Notes: generated by a model from the letters alone, not told the origin. Positions 7,277 through 16,552 are shown, counted from the stretch's first letter. The stretch: 64,000 nt of DNA from Enemella dayhoffiae (GCF_002250625.1 NZ_NMVQ01000001.1:248001-312000); one strand, 5' to 3'. Program-made: numbers and translations.

Positions 7277-9514
7277 TCAGCGGGCGTACGCCCGGAAGCG
7301 TCGCAGCCGCAGGCTGTTGCTGACCACGAACACCGAGCTGAGCGCCATCGCGGCACCGGCCAGCATCGGGTTCAGGAAGCCGAGCGCGGCCAGCGGGATC
7401 GCGGCGACGTTGTAGGCGAACGCCCAGAACAGGTTGACCCGAATGGTGCGCAGGGTGGCCCGGGAGAGCCGGATCGCGTCGGCGGCGAGCAGCAGGTCGC
7501 CGTGCACCAGGGTGAGGTCGGAGGCCTCGATCGCGGCGTCGGTGCCGGTGCCCATGGCGATGCCCAGGTCGGCGGTGGCCAGGGCGGCGGCGTCGTTCAC
7601 CCCGTCGCCGATCATCGCCACCCTGCGGCCGTCGGCCTGCAGCCGGCGCACGGCCTCGACCTTGTCGACGGGCAGCACCTCGGCGATCACCTCGTCGATC
7701 CCGACCTCGGCGGCGACCCGGTGCGCGGCGGCGGCCGAGTCGCCGGTGAGCAGCACCGGGCGCAGGCCGAGGGCGACCAGCCGGGAGAGCGCCTCGGCCG
7801 AGGTTGGGCGTACCCCGTCGGCCACCTCGATCACCCCGACCGGGGCGCCGTCCGCGCTGACCAGCACGGCGGTACGCCCGGCGGAGCGCGCCTCGTCGAA
7901 GGCGGCTCGCAGCTCGTCGGGGAGGTCACCGGTGATCATCGACGCCCGACCGATGCCGATCCGGCGGCCCTCGACGGTCGCCTCTGCCCCGACCCCCGGC
8001 AGGTTCCGGAAGTCGGTCGCCTCGGGGGCTTTCCCCGATTCACGCTGGCTTAGCCTGTCGAAGCCCTGGACGATGGCCCGCGCGATCGGGTGCTCGGAGC
8101 CCTCCTCGACCGCCGCGGCCAGCCGGAGCAACTCGGCCTCGCCCAGCCCGGCGACGGGGCGTACGCCGACGACCGCCATCTCGCCGGTGGTGACGGTGCC
8201 GGTCTTGTCAAGCACCACGGTGTCGACCCGTCGGGTGTCCTCGAGCACCTCGGGTCCCTTGATCACGATGCCGAGCTGGGCGCCGCGTCCGGTGCCGACC
8301 AGCAACGCGGTCGGGGTGGCGAGCCCGAGCGCGCACGGGCAGGCGATGATCAGTACCGATACCGCGGCGGTGAACGCGAACGCGGTTCCGGCGCCGAGCA
8401 GCAACCAGACGGCCAGGGTGACGACCGAGAGCCCGATCACGATCGGCACAAAGACCGCGGAGATCCGGTCGGCCAGCCGCTGCACCTGGGCCTTGCCGGC
8501 CTGGGCGGACTCGACCAGCCGGGCGATCTGAGCCAACTGGGTGTCCTGGCCGACCCGGGTGGCGCGGACGACGATCCGGCCGTCGGTGTTCAGGCTGGCA
8601 CCGATCACCTCGTCCCCGGGACCGACCTCGACCGGCACGGATTCGCCGGTCACGAGCGCGTTGTCGACGCTGGTACGCCCGGAGCTGACGATGCCGTCGG
8701 TGGCGACCTTCTCGCCCGGGCGGACCACGAACTCATCGCCCACCGCGAGTTGGTCTATGGGGACCCGGTGCTCGACGCCGTCGCGGAGCACGGCCACGTC
8801 GCTGGCGCCCAGGGTGAGCAGGGCGCGGACCGCCTCACCGGCGCGCCGCTTGGCCCGGGCCTCGAAGAACCGCCCGGCGAGGATGAAGGTGACGATGCCG
8901 CAGGCGGCCTCGAGATAGATGTTCCCCAGCCCGTCGCCCCGTTCGAGCCGCCAGCTGAACCCGTGGGTCATCCCCGGGTGCCCGGCGGAGCCGAAGATGA
9001 GGGCGACGACACTCCAGGCGTACGCCGCCAGGGAGCCCATGGAGATCAGCGTGTCCATGGTGGCGGCGCGGTGGCGGGCGTTCAGCAGGGCGGCGCGGTG
9101 GAAGCCACTGGCGGCCCACAGCACCACGGGGGTGGCCAGGCCGAGGCTGAGCCACTGCCAGCCGTTGAACTGCAGCGGCGGGACCATCGCCAGCAGGATC
9201 ACCGGGAAGGACAGCAGGGCGCTGATGACCAGCTTTTCCCGCAGCGCGGCCACCGCGTCGTCCGGGGGCTCGGCGGCCCGGTCGGTGGGCAGGGTGGCGT
9301 GATAACCGGTCGCCTCGACGACCTTGATCAGCTCCTGCGGGCCGTGATCACCCGAGGAGTTGATCACGGCCTTCTCGGTCGCAAAGTTGACCGAGGCGCT
9401 GACCCCGTCGACCCGGTTGAGCTTCTTCTCGATCCGGGCGGCGCAGGAGGCGCAGGTCATCCCCTGGATGTCGAGCTCGATGGTCTGCGGCCGCTGCCGC
9501 GTCTGGGTCGTCAT
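7277..9514 (-). CDS. copA: Copper-translocating P-type ATPase
   Basis: 745-residue P1B-type ATPase. It has one N-terminal heavy-metal-associated domain with GMTCASC (Cys21, Cys24), eight predicted helices, the actuator motif TGES, the membrane metal site CPC near residue 390, the phosphorylation motif DKTGT near 435, SEHP in the nucleotide domain and GDGVND near 634. It exports Cu(I) across the membrane. It is the last gene of csoR-copZ-copA. The N-domain loop contains an unusual segment (FDRLS region, near residue 484) encoded by a 19-bp word also found in the intergenic palindrome at 61446-61483. Confidence 0.95.
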   Translation of the reverse strand: MTTQTRQRPQTIELDIQGMTCASCAARIEKKLNRVDGVSASVNFATEKAVINSSGDHGPQELIKVVEATGYHATLPTDRAAEPPDDAVAALREKLVISALLSFPVILLAMVPPLQFNGWQWLSLGLATPVVLWAASGFHRAALLNARHRAATMDTLISMGSLAAYAWSVVALIFGSAGHPGMTHGFSWRLERGDGLGNIYLEAACGIVTFILAGRFFEARAKRRAGEAVRALLTLGASDVAVLRDGVEHRVPIDQLAVGDEFVVRPGEKVATDGIVSSGRTSVDNALVTGESVPVEVGPGDEVIGASLNTDGRIVVRATRVGQDTQLAQIARLVESAQAGKAQVQRLADRISAVFVPIVIGLSVVTLAVWLLLGAGTAFAFTAAVSVLIIACPCALGLATPTALLVGTGRGAQLGIVIKGPEVLEDTRRVDTVVLDKTGTVTTGEMAVVGVRPVAGLGEAELLRLAAAVEEGSEHPIARAIVQGFDRLSQRESGKAPEATDFRNLPGVGAEATVEGRRIGIGRASMITGDLPDELRAAFDEARSAGRTAVLVSADGAPVGVIEVADGVRPTSAEALSRLVALGLRPVLLTGDSAAAAHRVAAEVGIDEVIAEVLPVDKVEAVRRLQADGRRVAMIGDGVNDAAALATADLGIAMGTGTDAAIEASDLTLVHGDLLLAADAIRLSRATLRTIRVNLFWAFAYNVAAIPLAALGFLNPMLAGAAMALSSVFVVSNSLRLRRFRAYAR
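8047..8065 (-). repeat. 19-bp repeat word inside copA
   Basis: GGCTTAGCCTGTCGAAGCC differs at one base from the reverse complement of 61465-61483, which is one arm of an intergenic terminator palindrome. Here it lies in frame within copA in a variable loop of the nucleotide-binding domain, suggesting insertion of a dispersed repeat that the protein tolerates. Confidence 0.6.
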
Positions 9515-9551
9515 GATCAGTCTTTCTGGGCGTACGCCCGTCTCAAGCGGT

Positions 9552-9764
9552 TCAGGCGGGGGTGACCTGGTAGTCGCCCGCCTCGTCGACGGCCTCCGCC
9601 ACCCGCTCCAGCTCGATCGGCTGGTCGGAGGTGATGGTCAGCCGGCCGCCCTGCAGCTCGACGGACACATCGGTGACACCGTCGATCGCGGACACCTCTT
9701 CGGTGACCGCCTGGACGCAGTGTCCGCAGGTCATCCCCGTGACGGTGTAGTTGCTGGTGGTCAT
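9552..9764 (-). CDS. copZ: Copper chaperone (heavy-metal-associated domain)
   Basis: 70-residue single HMA-domain protein with the Cu(I) site GMTCGHC (two Cys) near the N-terminus and the usual beta-alpha-beta pattern. It carries Cu(I) in the cytoplasm and delivers it to CopA. It lies 37 nt upstream of copA and 29 nt after csoR on the same strand. The ATG is preceded by a GAAAGGAAT ribosome binding site. Confidence 0.93.
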   Translation of the reverse strand: MTTSNYTVTGMTCGHCVQAVTEEVSAIDGVTDVSVELQGGRLTITSDQPIELERVAEAVDEAGDYQVTPA

Positions 9765-9793
9765 GAATGATTCCTTTCGTCGGTGGTGGATGG

Positions 9794-10120
9794 TCAGCTG
9801 CGGACCAGTCGGGCGATCGCGGCCGAGGCCTCGTTGATCTTGGCCTGGCCGTCGGATCCGCCCGCCTCGATCGCGTGGGCGACGCAGTGGTGCAGGTGCT
9901 CGTCGAGCAGCCCCAGGGCCACGGATTCGAGCGCCTTGGTCGCCGCCGACACCTGGGTCAGGATGTCGATGCAGTACTTGTCCTGCTCGACCATCCGCTG
10001 CAGTCCGCGGATCTGCCCCTCGATCCGGCGCAGGCGCTTCAGGTGGGCCTCCTTGGTGTCGGAGTAGCCGCGGGCGACGGCAGCTTCGTCGCCCGACCCG
10101 GACGTCATCTCCATCTCCAT
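9794..10120 (-). CDS. csoR: Copper-sensing transcriptional repressor
   Basis: 108-residue all-helical repressor of the CsoR/RcnR family. The Cu(I) ligand triad is present: Cys50, His75 and Cys79, with the same 25 and 4 residue spacing as the family. In the apo form it binds DNA and Cu(I) releases it. The start at 10118-10120 gives MEMEMTSG. A longer frame starting at 10174 would run through the operator-like palindrome and is rejected. First gene of csoR-copZ-copA, so it most likely controls its own operon. Confidence 0.93.
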   Translation of the reverse strand: MEMEMTSGSGDEAAVARGYSDTKEAHLKRLRRIEGQIRGLQRMVEQDKYCIDILTQVSAATKALESVALGLLDEHLHHCVAHAIEAGGSDGQAKINEASAAIARLVRS

Positions 10121-10127
10121 GCCAACA

Positions 10128-10148
10128 CCATACCCCCGTACCGTATGG
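10128..10148. promoter_or_regulatory. Probable CsoR operator
   Basis: Inverted repeat CCATAC-N9-GTATGG centred 18 nt upstream of the csoR start, with an inner run of C residues (ATACCCCC). CsoR operators are G/C-rich pseudo-palindromes with ATACCC/GGGTAT-like ends, so position and sequence both fit. Which family member binds here is inferred. Confidence 0.6.
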
Positions 10149-10182
10149 ACTTTCAACCGGGCCCAGGCTTTCATGATCGAAG

Positions 10183-10420
10183 TTATGCACAGACGCGGGG
10201 GATAAACACATCCCAGACGGCGGTGTCAAGCCCGAAGATGCAGGCCCAGACGGGGCAAAGAATTCTTCCGAGAATGTTTTGTCCACCGCACCCCGGCCGC
10301 GTTTCACCTAGTCAACTGCATGTTACTCGTGTGACTGCACAGAAGCCCACAGATTCATCCCCAACCCATGCACCGGCTGCACGGTGGTTCCCACAGGCTG
10401 TCCACACCCCCTGTGGACAA
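10183..10420. promoter_or_regulatory. Cluster of DnaA-box-like 9-mers upstream of dnaB
   Basis: The 457-nt gap between csoR and dnaB holds four 9-mers close to the DnaA box: TTATGCACA (10183-10191), TTGTCCACC (10279-10287), CTGTCCACA (10398-10406) and TTGTCCACA on the minus strand (10412-10420). The last two form a perfect 8-5-8 palindrome. The spacer also holds the divergent csoR and dnaB promoters. No gene is visible in this gap. It may be a DnaA-regulated dnaB promoter or a DnaA-titrating site; dnaA and dnaN are not adjacent. Confidence 0.55.
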
Positions 10421-10577
10421 CTCGGCTTTTCGCGGCCCCGGGAAGGGCGTACGGTGTCGAGGTCCGTGGTCCCGGAGAGCGTTCGCGCAGGGGCTGCAGA
10501 TGCCAGGAAGCGGGACTGTCAGTGGGACCGGTTAGCGTTCCGGACGCGCCACTCGAGTGGTGCGGGAGGGGTTGGTA

Positions 10578-11957
10578 ATGAGCGCCGAGGTCACGGACAT
10601 CACCGATCAGGATTTCCGGTCCCGCGATTCCGATCGCGCGAGCATCGGGCGTACGCCGCCGCAGGACAATGAGGCGGAACAGTCGGTCCTGGGTGCGATG
10701 CTGATGAGCAAGGACGCGATCGCCGACGTGCTGGAGGTGTTGCGCGGGGAGGACTTCTATCGGCCGGCGCACGAGTTCATCTTCGACGCCATCCTCGACC
10801 TCTACGGCCGCGGCGAGCCCGCGGATGCGGTCACCGTCGCCAACGAGCTGGGCCGCAACGGACTGCTGCAGCGCGCCGGCGGCCACGTCTATCTGCACGA
10901 CCTGCTGGCCACCGTGTCGATCGCGGCCAACGCCGGCTACTACGCCCAGATCGTGCACGACAAGGCGATCCTGCGGCGGCTGGTCGAGGCGTCGGTCCGG
11001 ATCGCCCAGATGGGGTACGCCGGGGAGGGCGACGTCGCCGAGATCGTCGACAAGGCCCAAGCGACCGTCTATTCGGTGACCGACGGCAAGACCAGCGAGG
11101 ACTACCAGCCGCTGGGCGACATCATGGAGGCCACCCTCGACGAGATCGAGGCGATCGGCTCCCGCTCCGGCGAGATGGCCGGGGTACCCACCGGCTTCGT
11201 CGAACTCGACGAACTCACCAACGGCCTGCACCCCGGCCAGATGGTGATCCTCGCCGCACGCCCCGCGGTGGGCAAGTCGACTCTGGGGTTGGACTTCGCG
11301 CGCGCGTGCTCGATCAAGCACGGTCTGTGCTCGGCGATCTTCTCCCTCGAGATGAGCAAGGTGGAGATCGTGATGCGGCTCCTCTCGGCCGAGGCGCAGA
11401 TCCAGTTGAACCACATCCGCAAAGGCACGATGAACGAGGACGACTGGCAGCGTCTGGCGAACAAGATGGCGGCCATCTCCGAGGCGCCGCTGTTCATCGA
11501 CGACTCCCCCAACCTGACGATGATGGAGATCCGCGCCAAGGCCCGCCGGCTCAAGCAGCGCCACGACCTCAAGCTGATCGTGATCGACTACCTGCAGCTG
11601 ATGACGTCGGGCAAGAAGGTCGAGTCCCGCCAGCTCGAGGTCTCCGAGTTCTCCCGGCAGATCAAGCTGTTGGCCAAGGAGCTGCAGGTGCCGGTCGTGG
11701 CGATGTCGCAGCTCAACCGTGGCCCCGAGCAGCGCACCGACAAGAAGCCGATGGTCTCCGACCTTCGCGAGTCAGGCAGTTTGGAGCAGGACGCCGACAT
11801 CGTACTGCTGCTGCACCGCGAAGACATCTACGACAAAGAATCCAACCGTGCGGGCGAAGCCGACTTCATCGTCGCCAAGAACCGAAACGGGCCCACCCGC
11901 ACCGTGGTGACCGCCTTCCAGGGCCACTACTCGCGGTTCGTGGACATGCAGCTCTGA
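10578..11957 (+). CDS. dnaB: Replicative DNA helicase
   Basis: 459-residue hexameric helicase that unwinds the replication fork. An N-terminal primase-interacting domain (PPQDNEAEQSVLGAMLM onward) is joined to a RecA-like domain with Walker A ARPAVGKST near residue 230, SLEMS, Walker B LIVIDYLQLM, and the terminal DLRESGSLEQDADIV block. There is no intein, although actinobacterial dnaB genes often carry one. ATG 10578 follows GGGAGGGG at a good distance; an in-frame upstream ATG at 10557 is less likely. Length is normal for the family. Confidence 0.96.
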   Translation: MSAEVTDITDQDFRSRDSDRASIGRTPPQDNEAEQSVLGAMLMSKDAIADVLEVLRGEDFYRPAHEFIFDAILDLYGRGEPADAVTVANELGRNGLLQRAGGHVYLHDLLATVSIAANAGYYAQIVHDKAILRRLVEASVRIAQMGYAGEGDVAEIVDKAQATVYSVTDGKTSEDYQPLGDIMEATLDEIEAIGSRSGEMAGVPTGFVELDELTNGLHPGQMVILAARPAVGKSTLGLDFARACSIKHGLCSAIFSLEMSKVEIVMRLLSAEAQIQLNHIRKGTMNEDDWQRLANKMAAISEAPLFIDDSPNLTMMEIRAKARRLKQRHDLKLIVIDYLQLMTSGKKVESRQLEVSEFSRQIKLLAKELQVPVVAMSQLNRGPEQRTDKKPMVSDLRESGSLEQDADIVLLLHREDIYDKESNRAGEADFIVAKNRNGPTRTVVTAFQGHYSRFVDMQL

Positions 11958-12112
11958 GTGCGATTCGAGTCGACGGACAACGGGTCAGGCGTCGCGGCGT
12001 TCCGCACGATCGCCTGCCTGCTGATGGCCCGGCTCGGTTTCGGACGCGCGGTTCCCCGCCCAGGCGGCGAGCAGAACGAGCCCGTCGGCGCTCGGGCTGC
12101 CCGGTTCAGCGG

Positions 12113-12667
12113 TGTACCGGGATCAAGCCCGGTGACAGCGTGACCGTGATCGGTGACGGCGCGGTCGGCCTCATGGCCGTCCTCTCCGCCAAGCGGCTTG
12201 GCGCCAAGCAGATCGTCCTGATGGGTCGTCACACGGATCGAACCAACCTGGGCCGAGAGTTCGGCGCGACCGACGTCGTCGTCGAGCGCGGTGAGGAAGG
12301 CGTTTCGAAGGTCCGTGGGCTCACCGGCGGCCACGGGTCGCACGCGGTTCTCGAGGCCGTCGGACATCTGCCCGCCCACGAGCAGGCATACGGCGTCGTC
12401 CGACCCGGCGGGGTCATCAGCCGGGTCGGTGTCCCGCAGTATGAGGAGGCTCCGATCGGGTTCGGCAGCTTGTTCCGCCACAACATCCGCCTCGCTGGCG
12501 GGCCGGCTCCGGTGCGTGCGTACATCGACGAACTGATGCCCGACATCCTTGAGGGACGGATCAACCCGGGCACGGTCTTCGACGCGGCAACCGACCTCGA
12601 GGGCGTACCCGGGGGGGATCGCAACATGGACGAGCGCAAGAGCCCGAAAGTGCTCATCCGCCCCTGA
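12113..12667 (+). pseudogene. Zinc-type alcohol dehydrogenase, 5'-truncated remnant
   Basis: Only the Rossmann half of a medium-chain zinc-type alcohol dehydrogenase remains: GIKPGDSVTVIGDGAVGLMAVLSAKRLGA, then EFGATDVV and a C-terminal end SPKVLIRP. The catalytic GroES-like domain with the zinc ligands is missing and no start codon fits, so this is a fragment. The 155 nt between dnaB and this point carry no recognisable gene. Confidence 0.75.
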
Positions 12668-12977
12668 GCAACGCCGCGACCATGGGTGAGTCACTCAACC
12701 TCACGCGAACGTATGGGTTCCGATACGCATGCTCGATGGCTGAATCCACGACGCTGTCCAAGGTCCTGGCCTCGGCGGCGCCGCTCCAGGAAGTGCTCGC
12801 GGACGCCGTCCTGTCGGGGGATCGGCGGCCGCCCACTATGCGCGGCATCGTGAATCCTTCGTCCCCGACCACGTCTTGCAGCATCTGGCGGATCGGTACG
12901 CCGACGTCGTCGAGGCGGTCGAGGCAACGGATGGGTGGGTGACCTGACGCCTTGCCGAATCCACGGGGGGTCACTCG
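12668..12977. other. Degenerate spacer with no assignable gene
   Basis: 310-nt stretch between two truncated genes. A plus-strand frame reads HVLQHLADRYADVVEAVEAT and stops at 12945-12947, which looks protein-like but has no intact start and no family I recognise. The rest shows only short overlapping frames. Best read as further gene debris. Confidence 0.4.
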
Positions 12978-13247
12978 ACGAGGCTCCGCTGTACCCGCCT
13001 CTCCAACGGGGAACGCCTCGTGGCGGGTCGCCGACTGACCGGTTTCTCCTGGCGCGAGGAGGTCCTGGCCCGCGTGCACAAGCTCGTTCCCTACAACATC
13101 GAGGAGGAGATCCAGCAGGGCGGCGCCAGGTATTCCAAGGCGATGATCCCGTTCGTCTCGAACACCGTCGTCGACGGCAACCTGGTCACCGGCCAGAACC
13201 CTGCGTCGGCGAAGGAGACCGCCACCAAGGTCGTCGCCCTGCTCTGA
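12978..13247 (+). pseudogene. DJ-1/PfpI-family protein, C-terminal remnant
   Basis: The frame reads LSNGERLVAGRRLTGFSWREE and ends with the family-typical VVDGNLVTGQNPASAKE close to the C-terminus. This is the last third of a type 1 glutamine amidotransferase-like DJ-1/PfpI protein. The nucleophile-elbow Cys region is absent and the only in-frame start (GTG 13020) would give a 75-residue product without an active site. Second truncated gene in the decayed stretch after dnaB. Confidence 0.75.
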
Positions 13248-13258
13248 CGCCGCACCGG

Positions 13259-13816
13259 TCAGCGTGCGCGGCGGAAGTGCATCGCCACGACTCCGTTGCC
13301 GAACGGCTTCGCCGAGAGCAGCTCGAGCCGGCGCGCCTCGGGCAGCCCCGCCGCATACAGGGTGGGTCCGTGGCCGGCGATTCTGGGTTGGACGAGCAGC
13401 TTGTACTCATCGATCAGGTCCAGCCGGTCGAGTGCTGTCGCGAGACCTGCGCTTCCCAGCAGGACACCGTCCGGGGTGGAGTCCTTGACGCGCTGGACGC
13501 CAGCCCGCAGATCGCCCTCGAGGTGGTGGCTGTTGGCCCAGGGAAAGTCGGTACGCGTCGAGGAGACCACGTATTTGGGTTTGGCCTCCAGATCGGCGGC
13601 CCATCTACGTTCGCCCGGGGAGGCCTCGACCTCACCGCGGGCCACGGCCGGCCAGGCGCTCTCCATCAGCTCGTAGGTCACGCGACCCCACAACATCGCC
13701 CCGCTCGCGTTCATCAGCCCGGTGAAGTAGGCATGCGTGTCCTCATCGGCGATCCCCACCTCGTGGTCGATGCAACCGTCCAGGGTGACGTTGAGGCAGA
13801 AGGTGAGTAGTCCCAT
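13259..13816 (-). CDS. Dihydrofolate reductase family protein (RibD C-terminal type)
   Basis: 185-residue cytosolic protein. It opens with LTFCLNVTLDGCIDHE, has LWGRVTYELME in the centre and VLLGSAGLATALDRLDLIDEYKLLVQPRIAGHG in the second half, the arrangement of the RibD_C/DHFR-like family. Members reduce pteridine or related substrates with NADPH; the true substrate is unknown and it need not be the cell's folate enzyme. ATG at 13814-13816 is preceded by AAAGGA. It is the only intact gene between two truncated stretches. Confidence 0.82.
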   Translation of the reverse strand: MGLLTFCLNVTLDGCIDHEVGIADEDTHAYFTGLMNASGAMLWGRVTYELMESAWPAVARGEVEASPGERRWAADLEAKPKYVVSSTRTDFPWANSHHLEGDLRAGVQRVKDSTPDGVLLGSAGLATALDRLDLIDEYKLLVQPRIAGHGPTLYAAGLPEARRLELLSAKPFGNGVVAMHFRRAR

Positions 13817-13927
13817 GGCGGGTTCCTTTCGGGTGTTGGAGACTGGCGCCTCCAAATCCAGTCTCGCTGGTCCCACCCCTCGGCACTTCTCCGAACGTGC
13901 GCTCTCCTGCCGCAGGAGGCATGGCGC

Positions 13928-14229
13928 TCACTCGTCGGGAACGGTCCCCACCTGTTTCGCCGGTACGCCGACGACGATGGCTCCGGCGGGGACGTCCTTG
14001 GTGACCACGGCGCCAGCGCCGATCGCGGCCCCGTCGCCGGTCGTGATGCCGGGCAACACGGTGACGTTGGCACCGAACCACACGCCGGTCCCGATCACCA
14101 CCGGGGCCGGATCATGTCCGCACGCCGGCTCGGCCGGATGTCGTGGTTGAGCGTGGTGATCACCGCGTTGTGCCCGATCAGCGAGCCGGCTCCGATGTCG
14201 ATACCGCCCTGGTCCGGGAAGCGACAGCC
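13928..14229 (-). pseudogene. Maltose/galactoside O-acetyltransferase remnant (frameshifted)
   Basis: Left-handed beta-helix hexapeptide acetyltransferase. The first frame gives [20 protein letters not shown] and [14 protein letters not shown]; near 14110 a one-base loss shifts to a second frame giving [19 protein letters not shown] and [20 protein letters not shown] up to a stop at 13928. The N-terminal Mac domain is missing as well. Truncation plus frameshift makes a functional product unlikely. Confidence 0.78.
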
Positions 14230-14246
14230 GCTCCCGCTGGCCGCTC

Positions 14247-15068
14247 TCAGCACACCCCCGGTACGAGTGGTGCCCACCCCTGCCGATCGGCAGGTGCCGC
14301 GGAAAGGTCGACCTCGAAGGTGAAGCACCGGTTGGAGGTCGTGGTGGTGCCGACGTGGGTCAGGTCCGGTGCGCTCGCCTGGACGCGCACTCGGCCGACC
14401 GCCCGGCCGTCGCGCTCATTCAGTTGCAGCAGCTCGGCCGAGGCGCGATGTTCTCCCCTTTCCCAGTCCCGTGACGTCTTTTCCACGGCGGCGGCGACCT
14501 CGCGTACTCCCCGCGGCTCACGTCTGGGTTGGGTCCCGTCGGCGTTGCGGGCGAGCAGCCACCACAATGCGAAGTCCAGCTCGGTCCGCAGCGCCTCCAC
14601 CGCCTGGCGTGATTCCGCGGCGCGGCCCCAGGTCGGCGCCGAGTCGTCCGGCAGTTCGCCGGCCAGCTCGTGCGGGCACGTCACCGCACGCACCGTCACC
14701 GAGCCAGCCGACTCCAGCTTTGCGCAGGCGGAGCCGATCGCTGTGCGGTTCCGGTTGAACGGCTCGGGTCCCGGGCGGGTACGCCGCCACAGCGCGATCG
14801 TCGCCACCTCGGGGGATGCCTCGATCACCCGATAGACCATGGCGCGGCCGATGAACCATTCCCGCAGCCCGTCAGTTGGCTCGGCCAGGTGACGCAGGTC
14901 CGCCAGCTGCGCCAGCCCCGGCGCCTCGGTCAGCGTGGACACTTCCGCCCGCAGCTGTTTCGACACGGCCGCACGCTCCGCCACCTCGCTGGTGCACCCG
15001 GCCAGCAGGGTCGTGGCGGTCGCCAAGCCCACCAGTCGAATCAACGCTCGCGCTCTCACCACCGGCAC
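14247..15068 (-). CDS. Hypothetical lipoprotein
   Basis: 273-residue predicted lipoprotein: a short Arg-rich start, a hydrophobic helix and the lipobox LLAGC, so the mature chain would be anchored outside the membrane by its N-terminal Cys. I recognise no domain in the rest. GTG codons at 15068, 15062 and 15059 are all possible starts. It lies 12 nt downstream of the truncated PBP on the same strand, which suggests that one deletion or rearrangement created the junction. Confidence 0.6.
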   Translation of the reverse strand: MPVVRARALIRLVGLATATTLLAGCTSEVAERAAVSKQLRAEVSTLTEAPGLAQLADLRHLAEPTDGLREWFIGRAMVYRVIEASPEVATIALWRRTRPGPEPFNRNRTAIGSACAKLESAGSVTVRAVTCPHELAGELPDDSAPTWGRAAESRQAVEALRTELDFALWWLLARNADGTQPRREPRGVREVAAAVEKTSRDWERGEHRASAELLQLNERDGRAVGRVRVQASAPDLTHVGTTTTSNRCFTFEVDLSAAPADRQGWAPLVPGVC

Positions 15069-15080
15069 GCTAGGCGACGC

Positions 15081-16481
15081 TCAAGAGTCGCGTCCCATGC
15101 CGCCGCTTCTCGCATTCAGCTTGAACCGGCCCGTACAGTCCCGAAAAGTCTGTCCATCAAAGGACATCTGATCGGGAGCGTCGTAGGTCTGCGTGAACGA
15201 ACGTCCCTGCTCCAGTGCGGCCGCGGCCGTGAATACCTTGAACGTCGAACCGGCCTGATAGCCCTCGGCCCCACCCAGGTCCTCCCCTGACGCGGCTCCT
15301 CCGACGGCGTAGTTGTAGTAGGTCTGACCGGCCGCCGCGTCGTCACCCATCGTCCGCCGGTTCTGTGCCATGGCAAGGATCAGTCCGCTTCCGGGTTTGA
15401 TCATCGTCATCGTCGAGATGACTGGATCTCGCGCGTCCACAGTGTTTGCGATGGCTCGCTCGGCGGCGTCCTGGGTGGCCGGGTCGATCTCGGTCTCGAT
15501 CGTCAGCCCGCCGCGCTTCAGGGTCTCCAGCCGTTCGGCCGGGGTGTTACCCAGGGCCGGCAATCGCTGCAGCGACCGCTTCACATAGTCACACAGGAAG
15601 GGATAGCGGGTTCCCTGGCAGCCGTTCGTCTGGCGTTGCACTCGGGAGCGATCGAAGGGCGTACGCCGGGCCGCATCCAGGTCGGTGGGGGTGGCGAGCC
15701 CCAGCTGACCGATCCGCCCGAGCACCACGTCGCGGCGGTCGCGGGCGATGGTCGGCTGGTGCACCGGGTCGGTCGCCACCGGATTCTGCACCAACCCGGC
15801 GAGCATCGCCGACTGAGCCAGGTCGAGGTCCTTGGCGCCGACGTCGAAGTAGTGGCGGGCTGCCGCCTCGACCCCGTAGGAACCGTCGCCATAGTAGGCC
15901 AGGTTGAGATAACGCTCGAGGATCTGCTCCTTGTTCAGCCGCTTCTCCAGCGCCACGGCATACCGGAGCTCCTGGATCTTTCGAGAGACCGACTTCTCCT
16001 GGGCCCTCGCCACCCCGGCATCGTCCCCGCTCTCGCTGGCCTGTTGGATCAGCACCATCTTCACGTATTGCTGGGTGAGCGAGGACCCACCCTGGGTGGC
16101 CTCACCTCCCGAGCCGTTGCGCACCAGCGCGCGAAGGGTGCCTCGAGTGTCGAGCGCGCCGTGCTCGAAGAACCGATGATCCTCGATCGCCACCTGGGCC
16201 ATCCGCATCACCGGGCTGATCCGACCCAGCGGCACGTAGACGCGGTTCTCGTCCCAGAACGTGGCCAGCACCTCGCCGTTGGCCATCAGCACCCGCGAGC
16301 GCTCCGCCTGCGGTGGCGTCTCCAGTTCCGCCGGCACCCTCGCCATTGCGGTCGTCGCTGCTTTGGCCGTCGACGCGGACGCACCGACCAACGGGATGGC
16401 CAGCCCGGCGACGAGCAGTCCCGCCAGCACACTGATCACGACGGCCATCACCAGGCTGTAACAGAAGGAGAGGAAGCGCAT
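15081..16481 (-). pseudogene. Class A penicillin-binding protein, C-terminally truncated
   Basis: 466-residue frame. It has an N-terminal membrane anchor (1-35), a complete-looking glycosyltransferase 51 domain (AIEDHRFFEHGALDTRGTLRA, GGSSLTQQYVK, KRLNKEQILERYLNLAYYG) and the beginning of the transpeptidase domain with the acylation motif GSTFK. It then stops about 45 residues later, where the family normally continues 200-300 residues with SxN and KTG. The glycan polymerase half could still work, so it may be a monofunctional remnant rather than fully dead. The family's usual length is about 700 residues. Confidence 0.75.
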
Positions 16482-16552
16482 GCCCGGACGCTAGGTCGCA
16501 GCCGCTGTCCCATTCCATGAACGAAGAAGCGCCGATCCATCGCAACCGGCGA

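Noticed and set aside
10183-10420. Chromosomal origin of replication
   Set aside because: DnaA-box-like sites are present, but dnaA, dnaN, a long AT-rich stretch and a dense box array are all missing.
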